Of a DNA stretch of 64,000 nt, positions 8,913 to 19,490 are shown piece by piece. This stretch comes from Pseudoxanthomonas wuyuanensis. Its GTDB lineage: Bacteria > Pseudomonadota > Gammaproteobacteria > Xanthomonadales > Xanthomonadaceae. The translations under genes were made by a program, and so were the position numbers. Positions within the stretch are counted from its first letter, which is position 1, and every line of letters begins with the position of its first letter. The stretch covers positions 310,001 to 374,000 of the forward strand of contig NZ_OCND01000002.1 of the NCBI RefSeq assembly GCF_900215535.1. Reading direction: 5' to 3'. Below the pieces are notes generated by a model. That model was not told where the DNA came from. It did not search any database and saw nothing but the letters and a program-made list of their open reading frames with translations.

Positions 8913-11333
8913 TCAGAAGATGTCGAACGCCGATTCGTCCGGCACCGCGTCTTCCAGGCCGAAATCGTATTGCTGGATGCGATCCAGGTCTTCCGCCTTG
9001 ACCCATTCGGTCACGCCGTTGGTATTGACCTGGACCATGCCCGCGGGCGGCTCGTTCAGCGCCACCGGCTTGTCCTTCAGCGCCGCACGCATGTAGTCGA
9101 TCCAGATCGGCAACGCCGCCTTGCCGCCGTATTCGCGGTAGCCCAGCGAACGGAAATCGTCGCGCCCGACCCAGACCACGGTGGCGTAGGTGCCGCCGAA
9201 TCCGGCGAACCAGGCGTCGCGGTGCTCGTTGGTCGAACCGGTCTTGCCGCCCACGTCCTCGCGCCCCAGCACCCTGGCGGCGGTGCCGGTGCCGCGCTGC
9301 ACCACATCGCGCATCATCGAAACCAGCTGGTAGGCGGTGCGCTCGTCGATCGCGCGCGGCGCGATCACCGCATCCGGGTCGGCCGGCTTCTGCGCCTGCG
9401 CCGGCTCGGACGTCTTCAGCGGCTCCGGTGCGGCCGACTGCGCGGGGCCGAAATTGAAGCCGTCGACGACATTGGCATTGCTGGACGCGGTAGCGCCGTT
9501 GTTGTGGCCGCAACTGCGGCAGGCTACCGCCGGATTCTCCTTGAAGATCACATTGCCTTCGCGATCCTTGACCTCGTCGATGAACCAGGGCGTGACCCGC
9601 GAACCGCCGTTGGCGAACACCGCATAGCCGCGTGCCATCGACATCGGCGTCAGCGAGGCCGTGCCCAGCGACATCGACAGATTGGGCGGCAGCTCGGCCT
9701 CATCGAAGCCGAACTGGCTGATGTACTGGCGCGCGAACGGCACGCCGATACCGTCGAGCAGGCGCACCGAGACCAGGTTGCGCGACTGCACCAGCGCCTC
9801 GCGCAGGCGCATCGGGCCGCGGAAGCCGCCGCCGTCGTTCTGCGGCCGCCACATATGGCCGCGGCGGTCGCGGAACACCACCGGCGCATCCAGCACGATC
9901 GAGGCCGGGTTGAAACCCTTCTCGAACGCCGCGGCATAGAGGAAAGGCTTGAAGCTGGAGCCTGGCTGGCGGCGCGCCTGGGTGGCGCGGTTGAACTTGT
10001 TGCCGGCAAAGCTGTAGCCGCCGATCATGGCCCGCAGCGCGCCGTTTTCGGCATCCAGCGACACCAGCGCGGCCTGGCCGCGCGGGATCTGGTCGATGAC
10101 GAATTCGCCGACTTCCTTGCCGGCCGAGACGCGGGCCAGGTCGCCGCGCTTGAACAACTGCGCGGGGGTTTTGCCGGTCCACTTGCTGGCCGCCGCAGGC
10201 AGGGTCAGTTCGTCGCCGCTGGCGCGCACCACGGTGACGCTGCCGTCGCCGCCGGTCCTCGCGACGATGGTCGGAACCAGCCCGGCCTGGGCCGGAATCC
10301 CGCTCAGGTGCGAGGCAAGGGCTTTGGCATCGGCATCATCGGCCACGTCGAAGTGCCGTTCCACCCCGTTCCAGCCATGCCGGCGGTCGTACAGGCTCAG
10401 GCCGCTGCGCACGGCCTGGTCGGCGGCCAGTTGCAGCGGCCCATCGATGGTGGTGGTGACGTGGTAGCCCTTGGTCAGGATGTCGCCGCCGAAACGGGCG
10501 ATCATCTCCTGGCGGACCATTTCCGCCACGTACGGCGCATACACTTCGACCGGCCGCTCATGCGGCTTGGCGTGCATCGGTTCGGCCTTGGCCTGTGCAG
10601 CCTCGGCAGCGCTGATATAGCGGTCCTCGAGCATGCGGTCGATGACGTACGCGCTGCGCTGGTGGTTGCGGACCGGGTTGCTGATGGGGTTGCCGCTGGA
10701 AGGGAACTTCAGCGCGCTGACCAGGGTGGCGGTCTCGGCGAGCGTCAGCTGATCCAGCGGCTTGCCGTAGTAGTACTCGGCCGCCGCCACCACGCCGTAG
10801 GAGCGGTTGCCGAAGAAGCTCTTGTTGAGATATAGCTCCAGGATCTCGTCCTTGCTGAGGTCCTTTTCGATCTGCATGGCCAGCATCATTTCGACCAGCT
10901 TGCGGGTATAGCTGTACTCCGAGCTGAGGTAGAACTGGCGGGCCACCTGCTGGGTGATGGTGCTGCCGCCGGCCACCCGGCCCCCGCGCTTGGTCAGGGT
11001 CTGCCAGACCGCGCGGGAAATGCCCTTGGGGTCCACGCCATGGTGGTGGTAGAAGTTCGCGTCCTCGGCGGCGATGAAGGCCTGCCGGACCCGTTCGGGG
11101 ACGGTCTGGATGCTGACCGGGTAGCGCCGGGTCTCCCCGAACAGCCCAATCAGCTTGCCGTCGCTGGCGTAGACGTACAGGGGTTCCTGCAGCTCGACAT
11201 TGCGCAGGGACTCTACATCGGGGACTTTGGACGCCACCACGTAGTAGAGCGCCCCCAGGCCGGCCAGGCCCAGCAGGGAAAAAGCGATAAACGTGATCAA
11301 GGTCCAGCGCAATAAGCGACGAAAACGGGGCAT
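8913..11333 (-). CDS. mrcA: Penicillin-binding protein 1A (bifunctional transglycosylase/transpeptidase)
   Basis: Polymerises and cross-links peptidoglycan at the inner membrane. 806 aa. N-terminal membrane anchor [20 protein letters not shown] (~8-30); GT51 domain with catalytic Glu in [37 protein letters not shown]; an OB-like insert; transpeptidase motifs SxxK in [11 protein letters not shown], SxN in SRNLVSVR, and KTG in [16 protein letters not shown] Cys-containing segment ([10 protein letters not shown]) lies near residue 630. ATG 11333 is preceded by GGAAAG and matches [10 protein letters not shown]; an upstream in-frame ATG at 11450 gives a non-conserved extension and would overlap the promoter. 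Divergent from pilM, an arrangement conserved in gammaproteobacteria. Confidence 0.96.
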   Translation of the reverse strand: MPRFRRLLRWTLITFIAFSLLGLAGLGALYYVVASKVPDVESLRNVELQEPLYVYASDGKLIGLFGETRRYPVSIQTVPERVRQAFIAAEDANFYHHHGVDPKGISRAVWQTLTKRGGRVAGGSTITQQVARQFYLSSEYSYTRKLVEMMLAMQIEKDLSKDEILELYLNKSFFGNRSYGVVAAAEYYYGKPLDQLTLAETATLVSALKFPSSGNPISNPVRNHQRSAYVIDRMLEDRYISAAEAAQAKAEPMHAKPHERPVEVYAPYVAEMVRQEMIARFGGDILTKGYHVTTTIDGPLQLAADQAVRSGLSLYDRRHGWNGVERHFDVADDADAKALASHLSGIPAQAGLVPTIVARTGGDGSVTVVRASGDELTLPAAASKWTGKTPAQLFKRGDLARVSAGKEVGEFVIDQIPRGQAALVSLDAENGALRAMIGGYSFAGNKFNRATQARRQPGSSFKPFLYAAAFEKGFNPASIVLDAPVVFRDRRGHMWRPQNDGGGFRGPMRLREALVQSRNLVSVRLLDGIGVPFARQYISQFGFDEAELPPNLSMSLGTASLTPMSMARGYAVFANGGSRVTPWFIDEVKDREGNVIFKENPAVACRSCGHNNGATASSNANVVDGFNFGPAQSAAPEPLKTSEPAQAQKPADPDAVIAPRAIDERTAYQLVSMMRDVVQRGTGTAARVLGREDVGGKTGSTNEHRDAWFAGFGGTYATVVWVGRDDFRSLGYREYGGKAALPIWIDYMRAALKDKPVALNEPPAGMVQVNTNGVTEWVKAEDLDRIQQYDFGLEDAVPDESAFDIF

Positions 11334-11368
11334 CCAGTGCTTTCCGATTGCAGAATTTGTTATGGCAG

Positions 11369-11396
11369 AGTATAGATTAGAGATGGGACCGCCCAA
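11369..11396 (-). promoter_or_regulatory. Candidate promoter for mrcA
   Basis: On the minus strand: TTGGGC (11396-11391), 16-bp spacer, TATACT (11374-11369), about 36 bp before the mrcA ATG. Confidence 0.45.
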
Positions 11397-11474
11397 GGCG
11401 TTCCCGGGGGAAACAGGGGCTTGGGCGACAACCTTCGAGAAACGTGACAAGCAGCACAGCCACGAAAACGTCGG

Positions 11475-12607
<1,133 letters not shown>

Positions 12608-12608
<1 letters not shown>

Positions 12609-13396
12609 TGGCAAGAATCAACCTACTCCCGTGGCGCGCCGAGCGCCGCGAGCAGCGTCAGCGCGAGTTCTACGCCATGCTGGGCGCCGCGGCGATCATC
12701 GGTTTCCTGTTGTCCGGGCTGATCTGGTTCCACTATGACCAGCAGATCAGCGGCCAGAATGTGCGCAACCAGTTCCTGAAGGACGAGATCGCCAAGGTCG
12801 AGGTCCAGATCAAGGAAATCGAGGCGCTGGACAAGCAGAAGGACCGCCTGCTGGCACGCAAGAAAGTCATCGAACAACTGCAGGCAAACCGCTCGCAGAT
12901 GGTCCATCTGTTCGATTCGCTGGTGCGCACCATCCCCGATGGCGTGGCGCTGTCCAACATCAAGCAGGAAGGCGAAATCCTGACCCTGGAAGGCCGCGCC
13001 CAGTCCAACGCGCGCGTCAGCGCCTACATGCGCAACCTGGAAGGTTCCGGCTGGATGACCCGTCCGGATCTGTCCATCATCGAGGCCAAGGCCGATGAGA
13101 AGGACGCCAAGAGCAATGCCCTGGTCAGCGACAGCCGCGCGCTGCCGTACATGTTCAACCTGAAGGTGCTGCTGGCCAATCCGAATGCGACGCCGGAAGG
13201 GGAGCAACCGCTGCTCGAGGCCGAAGGCGCCGCGCCCGCCGACCCGGCTACGGCGACGCCTGCGGTGGAGTCTGCTCCTGCTGCCGAGGCGCAGCCTGCG
13301 GCCGCACCACCTGCGACCACGGCACCCGCGCCAGCGGCTGAAGGAACGGCACCGGCATCGGCTGGCACTGCTCCGGCCGCCTCGGAGGGCGAATAA
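12608..13396 (+). CDS. pilN: Type IV pilus assembly protein PilN
   Basis: Inner-membrane protein linking PilM to PilO/PilP. 262 aa. It begins ARINLLPWRAERREQRQREF: INLLPWR is the conserved cytoplasmic PilM-binding motif. One TM helix follows (~24-43), then a coiled coil (~45-105) and a ferredoxin-like periplasmic domain. Unusual: after residue ~190 there is a ~70-residue tail made almost only of Ala, Pro, Glu and Thr (ATPAVESAPAAEAQ-type), making this PilN longer than the usual ~180-200 aa. Overlaps pilM (TGATG) and pilO (TAATG). Confidence 0.95.
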
Positions 13397-14064
13397 TGAG
13401 CCAGAAAAAGACTTCGTTGAAGAATCTGGACTTCAACAACATCGGCGCGTGGCCGCAGAACGCCAAGATCGGTTTCTGCGTGATCATCAGTCTGTTCATC
13501 CTGATACTGGCCTATTTCCTGCTGATCAAGGGCAAGCGCGAGGAGCTGCAGGGCCTGGAGCGCCAGGAAAGCCAGCTGCGCGCCGATTTCGAGGACAAGC
13601 AGGGGCGGGCCTCCAACCTGGAACCGCTGAAGCAGCAACTGGCGCAAATGGAACAGGTGCTGCAGCAGATGCTGCGCCAGCTACCCAGCCGGACCGAAAT
13701 GCCGGATTTGATCATCGACATCTCGCAGACCGCACTGTCCAGCGGCCTGGCCAACGAGCTGTTCCAGCCGGGTCCGGAATCGCCGAAGGAGTTCTACGCC
13801 GAGAAGCCCATCGCCTTGCGCATGGTTGGCAGCTACCACCAGTTCGGCGCCTTCGTCAGCGGTGTCGCCTCGCTGCCGCGCGTGGTCATCCTGACCATGC
13901 ATGACATCTCGCTCAAGCCCAAGGACAGCAAGACCGGCATCACCAGCCGCGGTGCGCTGGAGCTGTCGGGCACGGTCAAGACCTACCGCTACCTGGACGA
14001 GGAAGAGACCGCGGAGCAGGAGAAAAAGGCTGCCGAAGCGGCGAAAGCGGGAGGTGGCGCATGA
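13396..14064 (+). CDS. pilO: Type IV pilus assembly protein PilO
   Basis: Bitopic inner-membrane protein that heterodimerises with PilN. 222 aa. Short cytoplasmic start, TM helix GFCVIISLFILILAYFLLI (~24-43), coiled coil of Glu/Gln/Leu (~45-95), and a periplasmic ferredoxin-like domain including ELFQPGPESPKEFYAEKPI and VGSYHQFGAFVSGVASLPR, typical of PilO. The C-terminus is Lys/Ala/Glu rich. Start overlaps the pilN stop; the stop overlaps pilP. Confidence 0.95.
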   Translation: MSQKKTSLKNLDFNNIGAWPQNAKIGFCVIISLFILILAYFLLIKGKREELQGLERQESQLRADFEDKQGRASNLEPLKQQLAQMEQVLQQMLRQLPSRTEMPDLIIDISQTALSSGLANELFQPGPESPKEFYAEKPIALRMVGSYHQFGAFVSGVASLPRVVILTMHDISLKPKDSKTGITSRGALELSGTVKTYRYLDEEETAEQEKKAAEAAKAGGGA

Positions 14065-14600
14065 ATCCGGGCAAGCATGAACTCGTCCGCGCAGGCGTGG
14101 CGCTGTGCGTGATTCTGATGCTGTCCGCATGCGGGCGCGGCATCACCAGCACGCCGGGCGATGCTCCCAACCTGCAGAAATGGGTTGCCGATGTACGCGC
14201 GCGTCCGGCGCCGCCGCTGGATCCGTTGCCGGTCATGCAGCAGTTCGAAACCTTCGAGTATGCGGCGCAGGGGATGCGCGATCCGTTCAGCAACGCCTGG
14301 AGCAACAGCGATGCAGGCGGATTGCGGCCGGATCCGAACCGCCGCAAGGAAACGCTGGAGCAGTACCCGCTGGACAGTCTGGACATGGTCGGCACGCTGG
14401 GGCGTGGGCCGGGCCTGATTGCGCTGGTGATGGCGCCGGACAAGGTGACCCACCGGGTCCGGCCGGGCGCCTACTTGGGGCAAAGCGACGGTCGCGTTAC
14501 CGCCGTCCGGGAAGATGGCATAGAACTTGTGGAACTGGTGCCGGACGGCGCGGGTGGCTGGCTGGAACGTCCGGCGGCGATTGCGCTTGAAGATCAATGA
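14061..14600 (+). CDS. pilP: Type IV pilus lipoprotein PilP
   Basis: Inner-membrane lipoprotein that couples PilN/PilO to the PilQ secretin. 179 aa. Lipoprotein signal LCVILMLSAC with the acylated Cys at ~24, a disordered linker, then the beta-sandwich domain: LDSLDMVGTLGRGPGLIALVMAPD and VRPGAYLGQSDGRVTAVREDGIELVE. ATGA-type overlaps join it to pilO and pilQ. Confidence 0.95.
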   Translation: MNPGKHELVRAGVALCVILMLSACGRGITSTPGDAPNLQKWVADVRARPAPPLDPLPVMQQFETFEYAAQGMRDPFSNAWSNSDAGGLRPDPNRRKETLEQYPLDSLDMVGTLGRGPGLIALVMAPDKVTHRVRPGAYLGQSDGRVTAVREDGIELVELVPDGAGGWLERPAAIALEDQ

Positions 14601-14614
14601 TTAGGGGATACACG

Positions 14615-16531
14615 ATGACCGCTTCGAACGCCCAACGCCTGCGGCCTGCACGGCCTTTGGCCATGCTCCGGCTCTGCTCACTGGGATTGGCGATCGGCCT
14701 GCTGGCTGCCGCCGGCACCGTCAGCGCCGCTTCGCCGACCGGCCCCGCGCAGGCTGCTGCGCCCAATGGACAGGCACAGGGCCAGTCCGCTGCGGTGTCG
14801 GTGTCCAACATCGACTTCCGCAGGGGTGAGGACGGTGCTGGACGTCTGATATTGCGCTTCAACGGCGAGGGCGCCAGCCCGGATCTGCGCAACCAGGGCG
14901 ACAATGTCATTGTCGATGTCGGCAACGCCGAACTGCCGCTGTCGTTGCAGCGGCAGCTGAACGTGGTCGATTTCGCCACCCCGGTGCAGCGCGTCGATGC
15001 GCACAGCAAGGGCAACGGCACGCAGCTGGTGCTGAGCACCAACGGCGCATTCGAATCGCTGGCCTATCAGACCGGCAATGAGTATGTCGTCGAGATCGTG
15101 CCGCGTGCCGCGCAACAGGCGGTCGGTTCGGCCACCGCAAGCTCGACGATTGCCGCTGCTGCCGCCCAGGTCCAGGCCGCCGCCCGTCCCTACAGCGGCC
15201 GTCCGGTGACGTTCAACTTCCAGGACGTGCCGGTGCGCACCGTACTGCAGCTGATCGCCGAAGAGTCCAACCTCAACATCGTCGCGTCGGACACGGTGCA
15301 GGGCAATGTGACGCTGCGTCTGGTCAACGTGCCGTGGGATCAGGCGCTGGACATCGTGCTGCGCGCCAAGGGCCTGGACAAGCGCCGCGAGGGCGGTGTG
15401 GTCTGGGTGGCGCCGCAACCGGAGCTGGCCAAGTTCGAGCAGGACAAGGAAGACGCGCGCATCGCCATCGAGAACCGCGTCGATCTGATCACCGACTACA
15501 TCCAGGTCAACTACCACAACGCTTCGGCCATCTTCAAGGCGCTTACCGAAGCCAAGGGTATCGGCAGCAGCGGCGGCGGCGGCAGTGGCGGCAGCGGTAG
15601 CAGCCAGGACGAGAATGGTTTCCTGTCTTCGCGCGGCCGCATCGTTGCCGACGAGCGCACCAATACGCTGATGATCAGCGATATCCCGAAGAAGGTCGCG
15701 CAGATGCGCGAGCTGATTGCGGTGATTGATCGTCCGGTGGATCAGGTGCTGATTGAGGGGCGCATCGTTATCGCCACCGATAGCTTTGCACGCGATCTTG
15801 GTGCTCGTTTTGGTGTATCGGGTCGTAGAATCGGTGATCGTACCCAGGTCATCGGCGGTGGTCTTGGGTCCAACCAGGAAATCATCGAGAACGGTGATTT
15901 TGATAGTAGAGGACTCAATGTCAGCCTGCCTGCGGGTGGTTTCACGTCAGGCGGTAATCCGGCCGGTGCAATCGCCTATACTTTGCTTGGCAACAATTTC
16001 AGTCTGGATCTTGAATTGTCGGCGCTCCAGGAAGAAGGCCGCGGCGAAGTGATCTCCAATCCGCGCCTGGTCACGACCAACCAGCGCGAGGCGGTGATCA
16101 AGCAGGGTCGCGAAGTCGGCTACCTGACCGTGACCGGCAGCGGCACCGGCATCGCAACGCCGACCGTGCAGTTCAAGGAAGCGCTGCTGGAACTGAAGGT
16201 CACCCCGACCATTACCAGCGACAACCGCGTATTCCTGTCGCTGAACGTCAAGAAGGATGAGGTCATCCGCTTTATCGATCTCGGCGACTTCGGCCAGGTG
16301 CCGGAGCTGGCCCGCCGCGAGATCAACACAGCGGTGTTGGTCGACGATGGACAGACTGTCGTGATCGGCGGCGTCTACGAGTTCACTGACCGCAGCAGCA
16401 TTTCCAAGGTACCGTTCCTGGGCGATATCCCGTTCCTCGGCAACCTGTTCAAGAAGAAGGGCCGCAGCAAGGAAAAAGCCGAGTTGCTGATCTTCGTTAC
16501 GCCGAAGGTGCTGCGGGTAGCGAAGGGTTAA
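14615..16531 (+). CDS. pilQ: Type IV pilus secretin PilQ
   Basis: Outer-membrane multimeric channel through which the pilus passes. 638 aa from ATG 14615, which has AGGGGA 6-8 nt upstream; an ATG at 14597 would add six residues. Signal peptide LGLAIGLLAAAGTVSA; AMIN domain (~45-150); secretin short domain with FQDVPVRTVLQLIAEESNLN; N-domains, interrupted by a Gly/Ser linker (GSSGGGGSGGSGSS, ~320-335); secretin domain ending VPFLGDIPFLGNLFKKKG. Odd: codons from about 15740 to 16015 (roughly residues 375-467) are distinctly A+T-richer (about 53% G+C against about two thirds around it) and use AGA, AGT, GTA, GGT; see findings. Confidence 0.96.
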   Translation: MTASNAQRLRPARPLAMLRLCSLGLAIGLLAAAGTVSAASPTGPAQAAAPNGQAQGQSAAVSVSNIDFRRGEDGAGRLILRFNGEGASPDLRNQGDNVIVDVGNAELPLSLQRQLNVVDFATPVQRVDAHSKGNGTQLVLSTNGAFESLAYQTGNEYVVEIVPRAAQQAVGSATASSTIAAAAAQVQAAARPYSGRPVTFNFQDVPVRTVLQLIAEESNLNIVASDTVQGNVTLRLVNVPWDQALDIVLRAKGLDKRREGGVVWVAPQPELAKFEQDKEDARIAIENRVDLITDYIQVNYHNASAIFKALTEAKGIGSSGGGGSGGSGSSQDENGFLSSRGRIVADERTNTLMISDIPKKVAQMRELIAVIDRPVDQVLIEGRIVIATDSFARDLGARFGVSGRRIGDRTQVIGGGLGSNQEIIENGDFDSRGLNVSLPAGGFTSGGNPAGAIAYTLLGNNFSLDLELSALQEEGRGEVISNPRLVTTNQREAVIKQGREVGYLTVTGSGTGIATPTVQFKEALLELKVTPTITSDNRVFLSLNVKKDEVIRFIDLGDFGQVPELARREINTAVLVDDGQTVVIGGVYEFTDRSSISKVPFLGDIPFLGNLFKKKGRSKEKAELLIFVTPKVLRVAKG

Positions 16532-16597
16532 TCGCGGTCCGTGAGTGGGAGCGGCACCTCTGGTCAACACACAAGCTGTTTAATCAAGGAGCGAATA

Positions 16598-17221
16598 ATG
16601 AAAAGTCAGGTCTCTTTCTATTCATCCCTCGTACTAATTGCGGGATTCTTTTTCGCAAATACTGCTAGTGCTGCAACTCAAACGATTAGTGCCAGGGCGT
16701 GGAATGGTAATTCGACTTCAGGGAATGCGACTGTAGCGTCATCTGCTAAGGTTACCTGCACACAGGCATCGGGAGGCACCAACACGAGATGCTTTATCCA
16801 ATCCCCAGGATGGAGCGGACTTATAATGGCTGGGCAATCGATAGGCACTAGCGGTGCCGGTAACGTGTCTCTTTCTTGCACCGGGTCATACCCTGTGGGA
16901 GGGTCTCTGTCTTGTTCTGCGCGGATTGATGACACAGCATGTTCACCAGAACAAACTATTACTGCCTCTTCAAGGGCAGGCAGCTCCAACCAGGACTTCG
17001 CGGCAATCAAATCACCCGCGGTCGTCGAATGTACACAGGCATCGGGAGGGGGTTCCACTTCGAGATGCTATATCCAGTCTCCTGGATTTAACGGTTCTTT
17101 ATCGCAGGGGCAATCGATAGTCACTAGCGGTGCAGGTACTGTGTCTCTTCTTTGCAACGGGTCATACCCTGTTGGGGGAGGGCTGTCTTGTCGTGCGCAA
17201 ATCGGTCAGGTTTGCCCTTGA
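16598..17221 (+). CDS. Secreted protein with two tandem cysteine-rich domains, unknown function
   Basis: 207 aa. ATG 16598 has AAGGAG at 16587-16592. Signal peptide (SSLVLIAGFFFANTASA, cleavage near residue 25), then two ~91-residue repeats (about 26-115 and 116-207). Each repeat has five Cys at matched spacing: 54, 65, 94, 106, 115 and 145, 157, 186, 198, 206. Shared phrases are CTQASGG, RCxIQSPG, GQSI.TSGAG.VSL and GSYPVGG.LSC. Low-charge, Ser/Gly/Thr-rich beta composition suggests an exported, disulfide-bonded beta-sandwich. G+C is about 50%, unlike neighbours, pointing to acquisition. It lies 66 bp after pilQ with no terminator between, so it may be read with pilMNOPQ. A strong terminator follows. 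No family recognised. Confidence 0.85.
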   Translation: MKSQVSFYSSLVLIAGFFFANTASAATQTISARAWNGNSTSGNATVASSAKVTCTQASGGTNTRCFIQSPGWSGLIMAGQSIGTSGAGNVSLSCTGSYPVGGSLSCSARIDDTACSPEQTITASSRAGSSNQDFAAIKSPAVVECTQASGGGSTSRCYIQSPGFNGSLSQGQSIVTSGAGTVSLLCNGSYPVGGGLSCRAQIGQVCP

Positions 17222-17255
17222 CAAAGCGCTGACTTTTGTTTTTCTTGAGTAGCTT

Positions 17256-17285
17256 GATGGGCCGCATTGCGGCCCATCTTCGTCA
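17256..17285 (+). terminator. Terminator after the secreted repeat protein
   Basis: Perfect hairpin GATGGGCCGC with GCGGCCCATC (17256-17278), preceded by an A+T-rich stretch and followed by TTCGTCATT. It is the first terminator after pilQ. Confidence 0.7.
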
Positions 17286-17383
17286 TTCCACTGGCCTGCC
17301 AGGCGCTTGTATCGGCTGAACTGCAGATTGGCCTGTCGGCAGCGCGATGAACCAAATCGGCTTACATCGGTCAGAATCGGCCT

Positions 17384-18433
17384 ATGAACGCCAATCCAGA
17401 CGATTCCACGATGGACGGCCCGACCGCGGCCGCGTCTCCAGCAACCCAATCCTCGCAGGCGGATACGCGCCTGCATTCGGCCTTCCAGCGCCTGCGCGAT
17501 GGCCTTTGCGAGACCATCGTCGGACAGGCCGAGCTGGTCGAGCGGCTGCTGATCGCGCTACTGGCCGATGGCCACCTGCTGGTCGAAGGCGCGCCGGGGC
17601 TGGCCAAGACCACGGCAATTCGCGCGCTGGCCTCGCGACTGCAGGCGGATTTTGCCCGCGTGCAGTTCACCCCGGACCTGCTGCCGGCGGACCTGACCGG
17701 CACCGAGGTCTGGCGGCCGCAGGAAGGGCGGTTCGAGTTCCAGCCCGGCCCGATCTTCCACCCCATCCTGCTGGCCGACGAAATCAACCGCGCTCCGGCC
17801 AAGGTGCAATCGGCGCTACTGGAGGCCATGGGCGAGCGTCAGGTCACGGTCGGCCGGCATACCTATCCATTGCCGCAGCTGTTCCTGGTGATGGCCACGC
17901 AGAATCCTATCGAGCAGGAAGGCACCTTCCCACTGCCGGAAGCGCAGCTGGATCGCTTCCTGATGCATGTGCGCATCGGTTATCCGGAAGCCGATGCCGA
18001 AGCGGAAATCCTGCGACTGGCGCGCGAACGTGCGCGCGACGCCTTGCAACCGGCAGCGGCACTGCTGGAACGCATGCCGGTCGAGGACGTGTTCACCGCC
18101 CGCGCGGCGGTGCTGGATCTGCACGTTGCACCGCAACTGGAACGCTATCTGATCGAACTGGTGCTGGCATCGCGCGATGCCGGCCGCTACGACCCGCAAC
18201 TGGCGCGGCGCATCGCCTGGGGCGCCAGCCCGCGCGGCTCGATTGCGCTGGAGCGCTGCGCGCGCGCGCGCGCCTGGCTGGCCGGGCGCGACTACGTCAC
18301 CCCCGAGGATGTCCGCGCCATCGCGCCGGATGTGCTGCGCCATCGCGTGCTGCCCAGCTATGAGGCCACGGCCGAGGGCTGGGACGGCGACAAGCTGGTC
18401 GCCATGCTGCTCGATATCGTTCCGCTGCCTTGA
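17384..18433 (+). CDS. MoxR-family AAA+ ATPase
   Basis: 349 aa. AAA+ chaperone-like ATPase that works with VWA-domain proteins in assembling or inserting cofactors into envelope complexes. Walker A EGAPGLAKTT (~68-77), Walker B LLADEINRAPAKVQ (~127), sensor 1 VMATQNPIEQEGTFPLPEAQLDRF, and the C-terminal lid domain. It heads the cluster MoxR, DUF58, DUF4381, two VWA proteins, BatD. ATG 17384 begins a disordered Ala/Ser/Thr N-terminus; ATG 17411 is an alternative. Confidence 0.92.
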   Translation: MNANPDDSTMDGPTAAASPATQSSQADTRLHSAFQRLRDGLCETIVGQAELVERLLIALLADGHLLVEGAPGLAKTTAIRALASRLQADFARVQFTPDLLPADLTGTEVWRPQEGRFEFQPGPIFHPILLADEINRAPAKVQSALLEAMGERQVTVGRHTYPLPQLFLVMATQNPIEQEGTFPLPEAQLDRFLMHVRIGYPEADAEAEILRLARERARDALQPAAALLERMPVEDVFTARAAVLDLHVAPQLERYLIELVLASRDAGRYDPQLARRIAWGASPRGSIALERCARARAWLAGRDYVTPEDVRAIAPDVLRHRVLPSYEATAEGWDGDKLVAMLLDIVPLP

Positions 18434-18434
18434 C

Positions 18435-18466
18435 GCCGGGATTCGGGACTCGGGATTCGGGAATGG
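18435..18466. repeat. Degenerate short tandem repeat of GGGATTC/GGGACTC units
   Basis: Four head-to-tail 7-bp units (GGGATTC, GGGACTC, GGGATTC, GGGAATG) between moxR and the DUF58 gene. This kind of intergenic heptad tract is common in xanthomonads; related GGGACC-type tracts occur at 59543-59598, 62029-62066 and 62108-62138. Confidence 0.7.
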
Positions 18467-18470
18467 GCCG

Positions 18471-18516
18471 CCGCCAGCCGCAGCTTCCCAGCATGCTCAG
18501 CCAGCCTGGCTGGCGG
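18471..18516. terminator. Hairpin between moxR and DUF58 gene
   Basis: CCGCCAGCC (18471-18479) with GGCTGGCGG (18508-18516), loop 28 nt, no T tract; it probably acts as an attenuating or mRNA-stabilising stem within the operon rather than a full stop. Confidence 0.35.
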
Positions 18517-18542
18517 CAGCCTCTTCGGTAGGTTGATGCACG

Positions 18543-19490
18543 ATGGCAGTATCGTCCTCCTCCACCTTCACCGCTGCGCTACCGCCGGTTGCCGCCGGCG
18601 ACGGCATCCAGCCCACCCTGGCCGAACTGGTGGCCTTGCGTGCGGTTGCGCAGCGCCGCCCGCCGGCGCGCAAGGGCCGCCACAACATGGCCGGCCCTGC
18701 ACAGTCCAGCCTGCGCGGTCGCGGCATGGAATACGCCGAGTCGCGCGAGTATGTGGCCGGCGACGACGTGCGCCACATCGACTGGCGGCTGACCGCGCGC
18801 AGCGGCCGCACCCATACCAAGCTGTTCCAGGCCGAACGGGAACGGTTGACGCTGGTGGTCGCCGATACCGCGCCGACGCTGTACTTCGGCACCCGTGTCC
18901 GATTCAAGTCGGTGCAGGCCGCGCGCGCCGGCGCGGTAGCGGTGTGGGCGGCGGTCCGCGATGGCGACCGGGTGGCGATTCTGCGCGGCAGTGCGCAGGA
19001 GCCGCCGGTGCCTCCGGCTTCCGGTCCGCGCGGCGCACTGCGCGTGCTCGATGCGCTGGTGCGCTGGTATGCGCGGCCGCCGCTGGACGACACCGGCTTG
19101 CAGGTGGCGCTGGATCATGCCGGCCGGCTGCTGCGGCCTGGGTCGCGGCTGGTGGTGCTGGCAGACCCGCGCAGCATCGCGCGGATTCCGCCGACGCGCT
19201 GGCCGGCGCTGGCGGCGCACCATGAAGTCGTGGTGCTGCTGCTGACCGACCCGCTGGAGCGCGAGCCGCCGCAGGCATTGCTGCCGTTCGCACTGGGCGA
19301 CCGCCGGGTCGAACTGGATCTTGCCCAGCCGGGCGCGCGGCTGGGCTGGCAGCGCGAATTCCTGCAACCGCTCGAAGCCGCCCTGGAGGCATTGCCGCGG
19401 CGTGGCGTGCGCGTCTATTCGCTGCAGACCGATGCCGCCAGCGAATCCTGGCTGCCGTTGTTGGGCGGTGCGCAGCCGCAGGTGGCCTGA
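18543..19490 (+). CDS. DUF58 domain-containing protein
   Basis: 315 aa cytoplasmic-looking protein of the Bat/MoxR cluster. It contains the DUF58 signature GRGMEYAESREYVAGDDVRHIDWRLTARSG-type region (~60-90; key residues R-x-Y-x-x-G-D-D-x-R-x-I-D-W), then a VWA-like fold (LTLVVADTAPTLYFG; VALDHAGRLLRPGSRLVVLADPRS). Proposed in the family to partner with MoxR; exact role unknown. Its stop overlaps the next start (TGATG). Confidence 0.9.
   Translation: MAVSSSSTFTAALPPVAAGDGIQPTLAELVALRAVAQRRPPARKGRHNMAGPAQSSLRGRGMEYAESREYVAGDDVRHIDWRLTARSGRTHTKLFQAERERLTLVVADTAPTLYFGTRVRFKSVQAARAGAVAVWAAVRDGDRVAILRGSAQEPPVPPASGPRGALRVLDALVRWYARPPLDDTGLQVALDHAGRLLRPGSRLVVLADPRSIARIPPTRWPALAAHHEVVVLLLTDPLEREPPQALLPFALGDRRVELDLAQPGARLGWQREFLQPLEAALEALPRRGVRVYSLQTDAASESWLPLLGGAQPQVA

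Noticed and set aside
8901..10835. A 644-codon plus-strand frame opposite mrcA
   Set aside because: Antisense of PBP1A; Arg/Ala/His-rich translation without structure.
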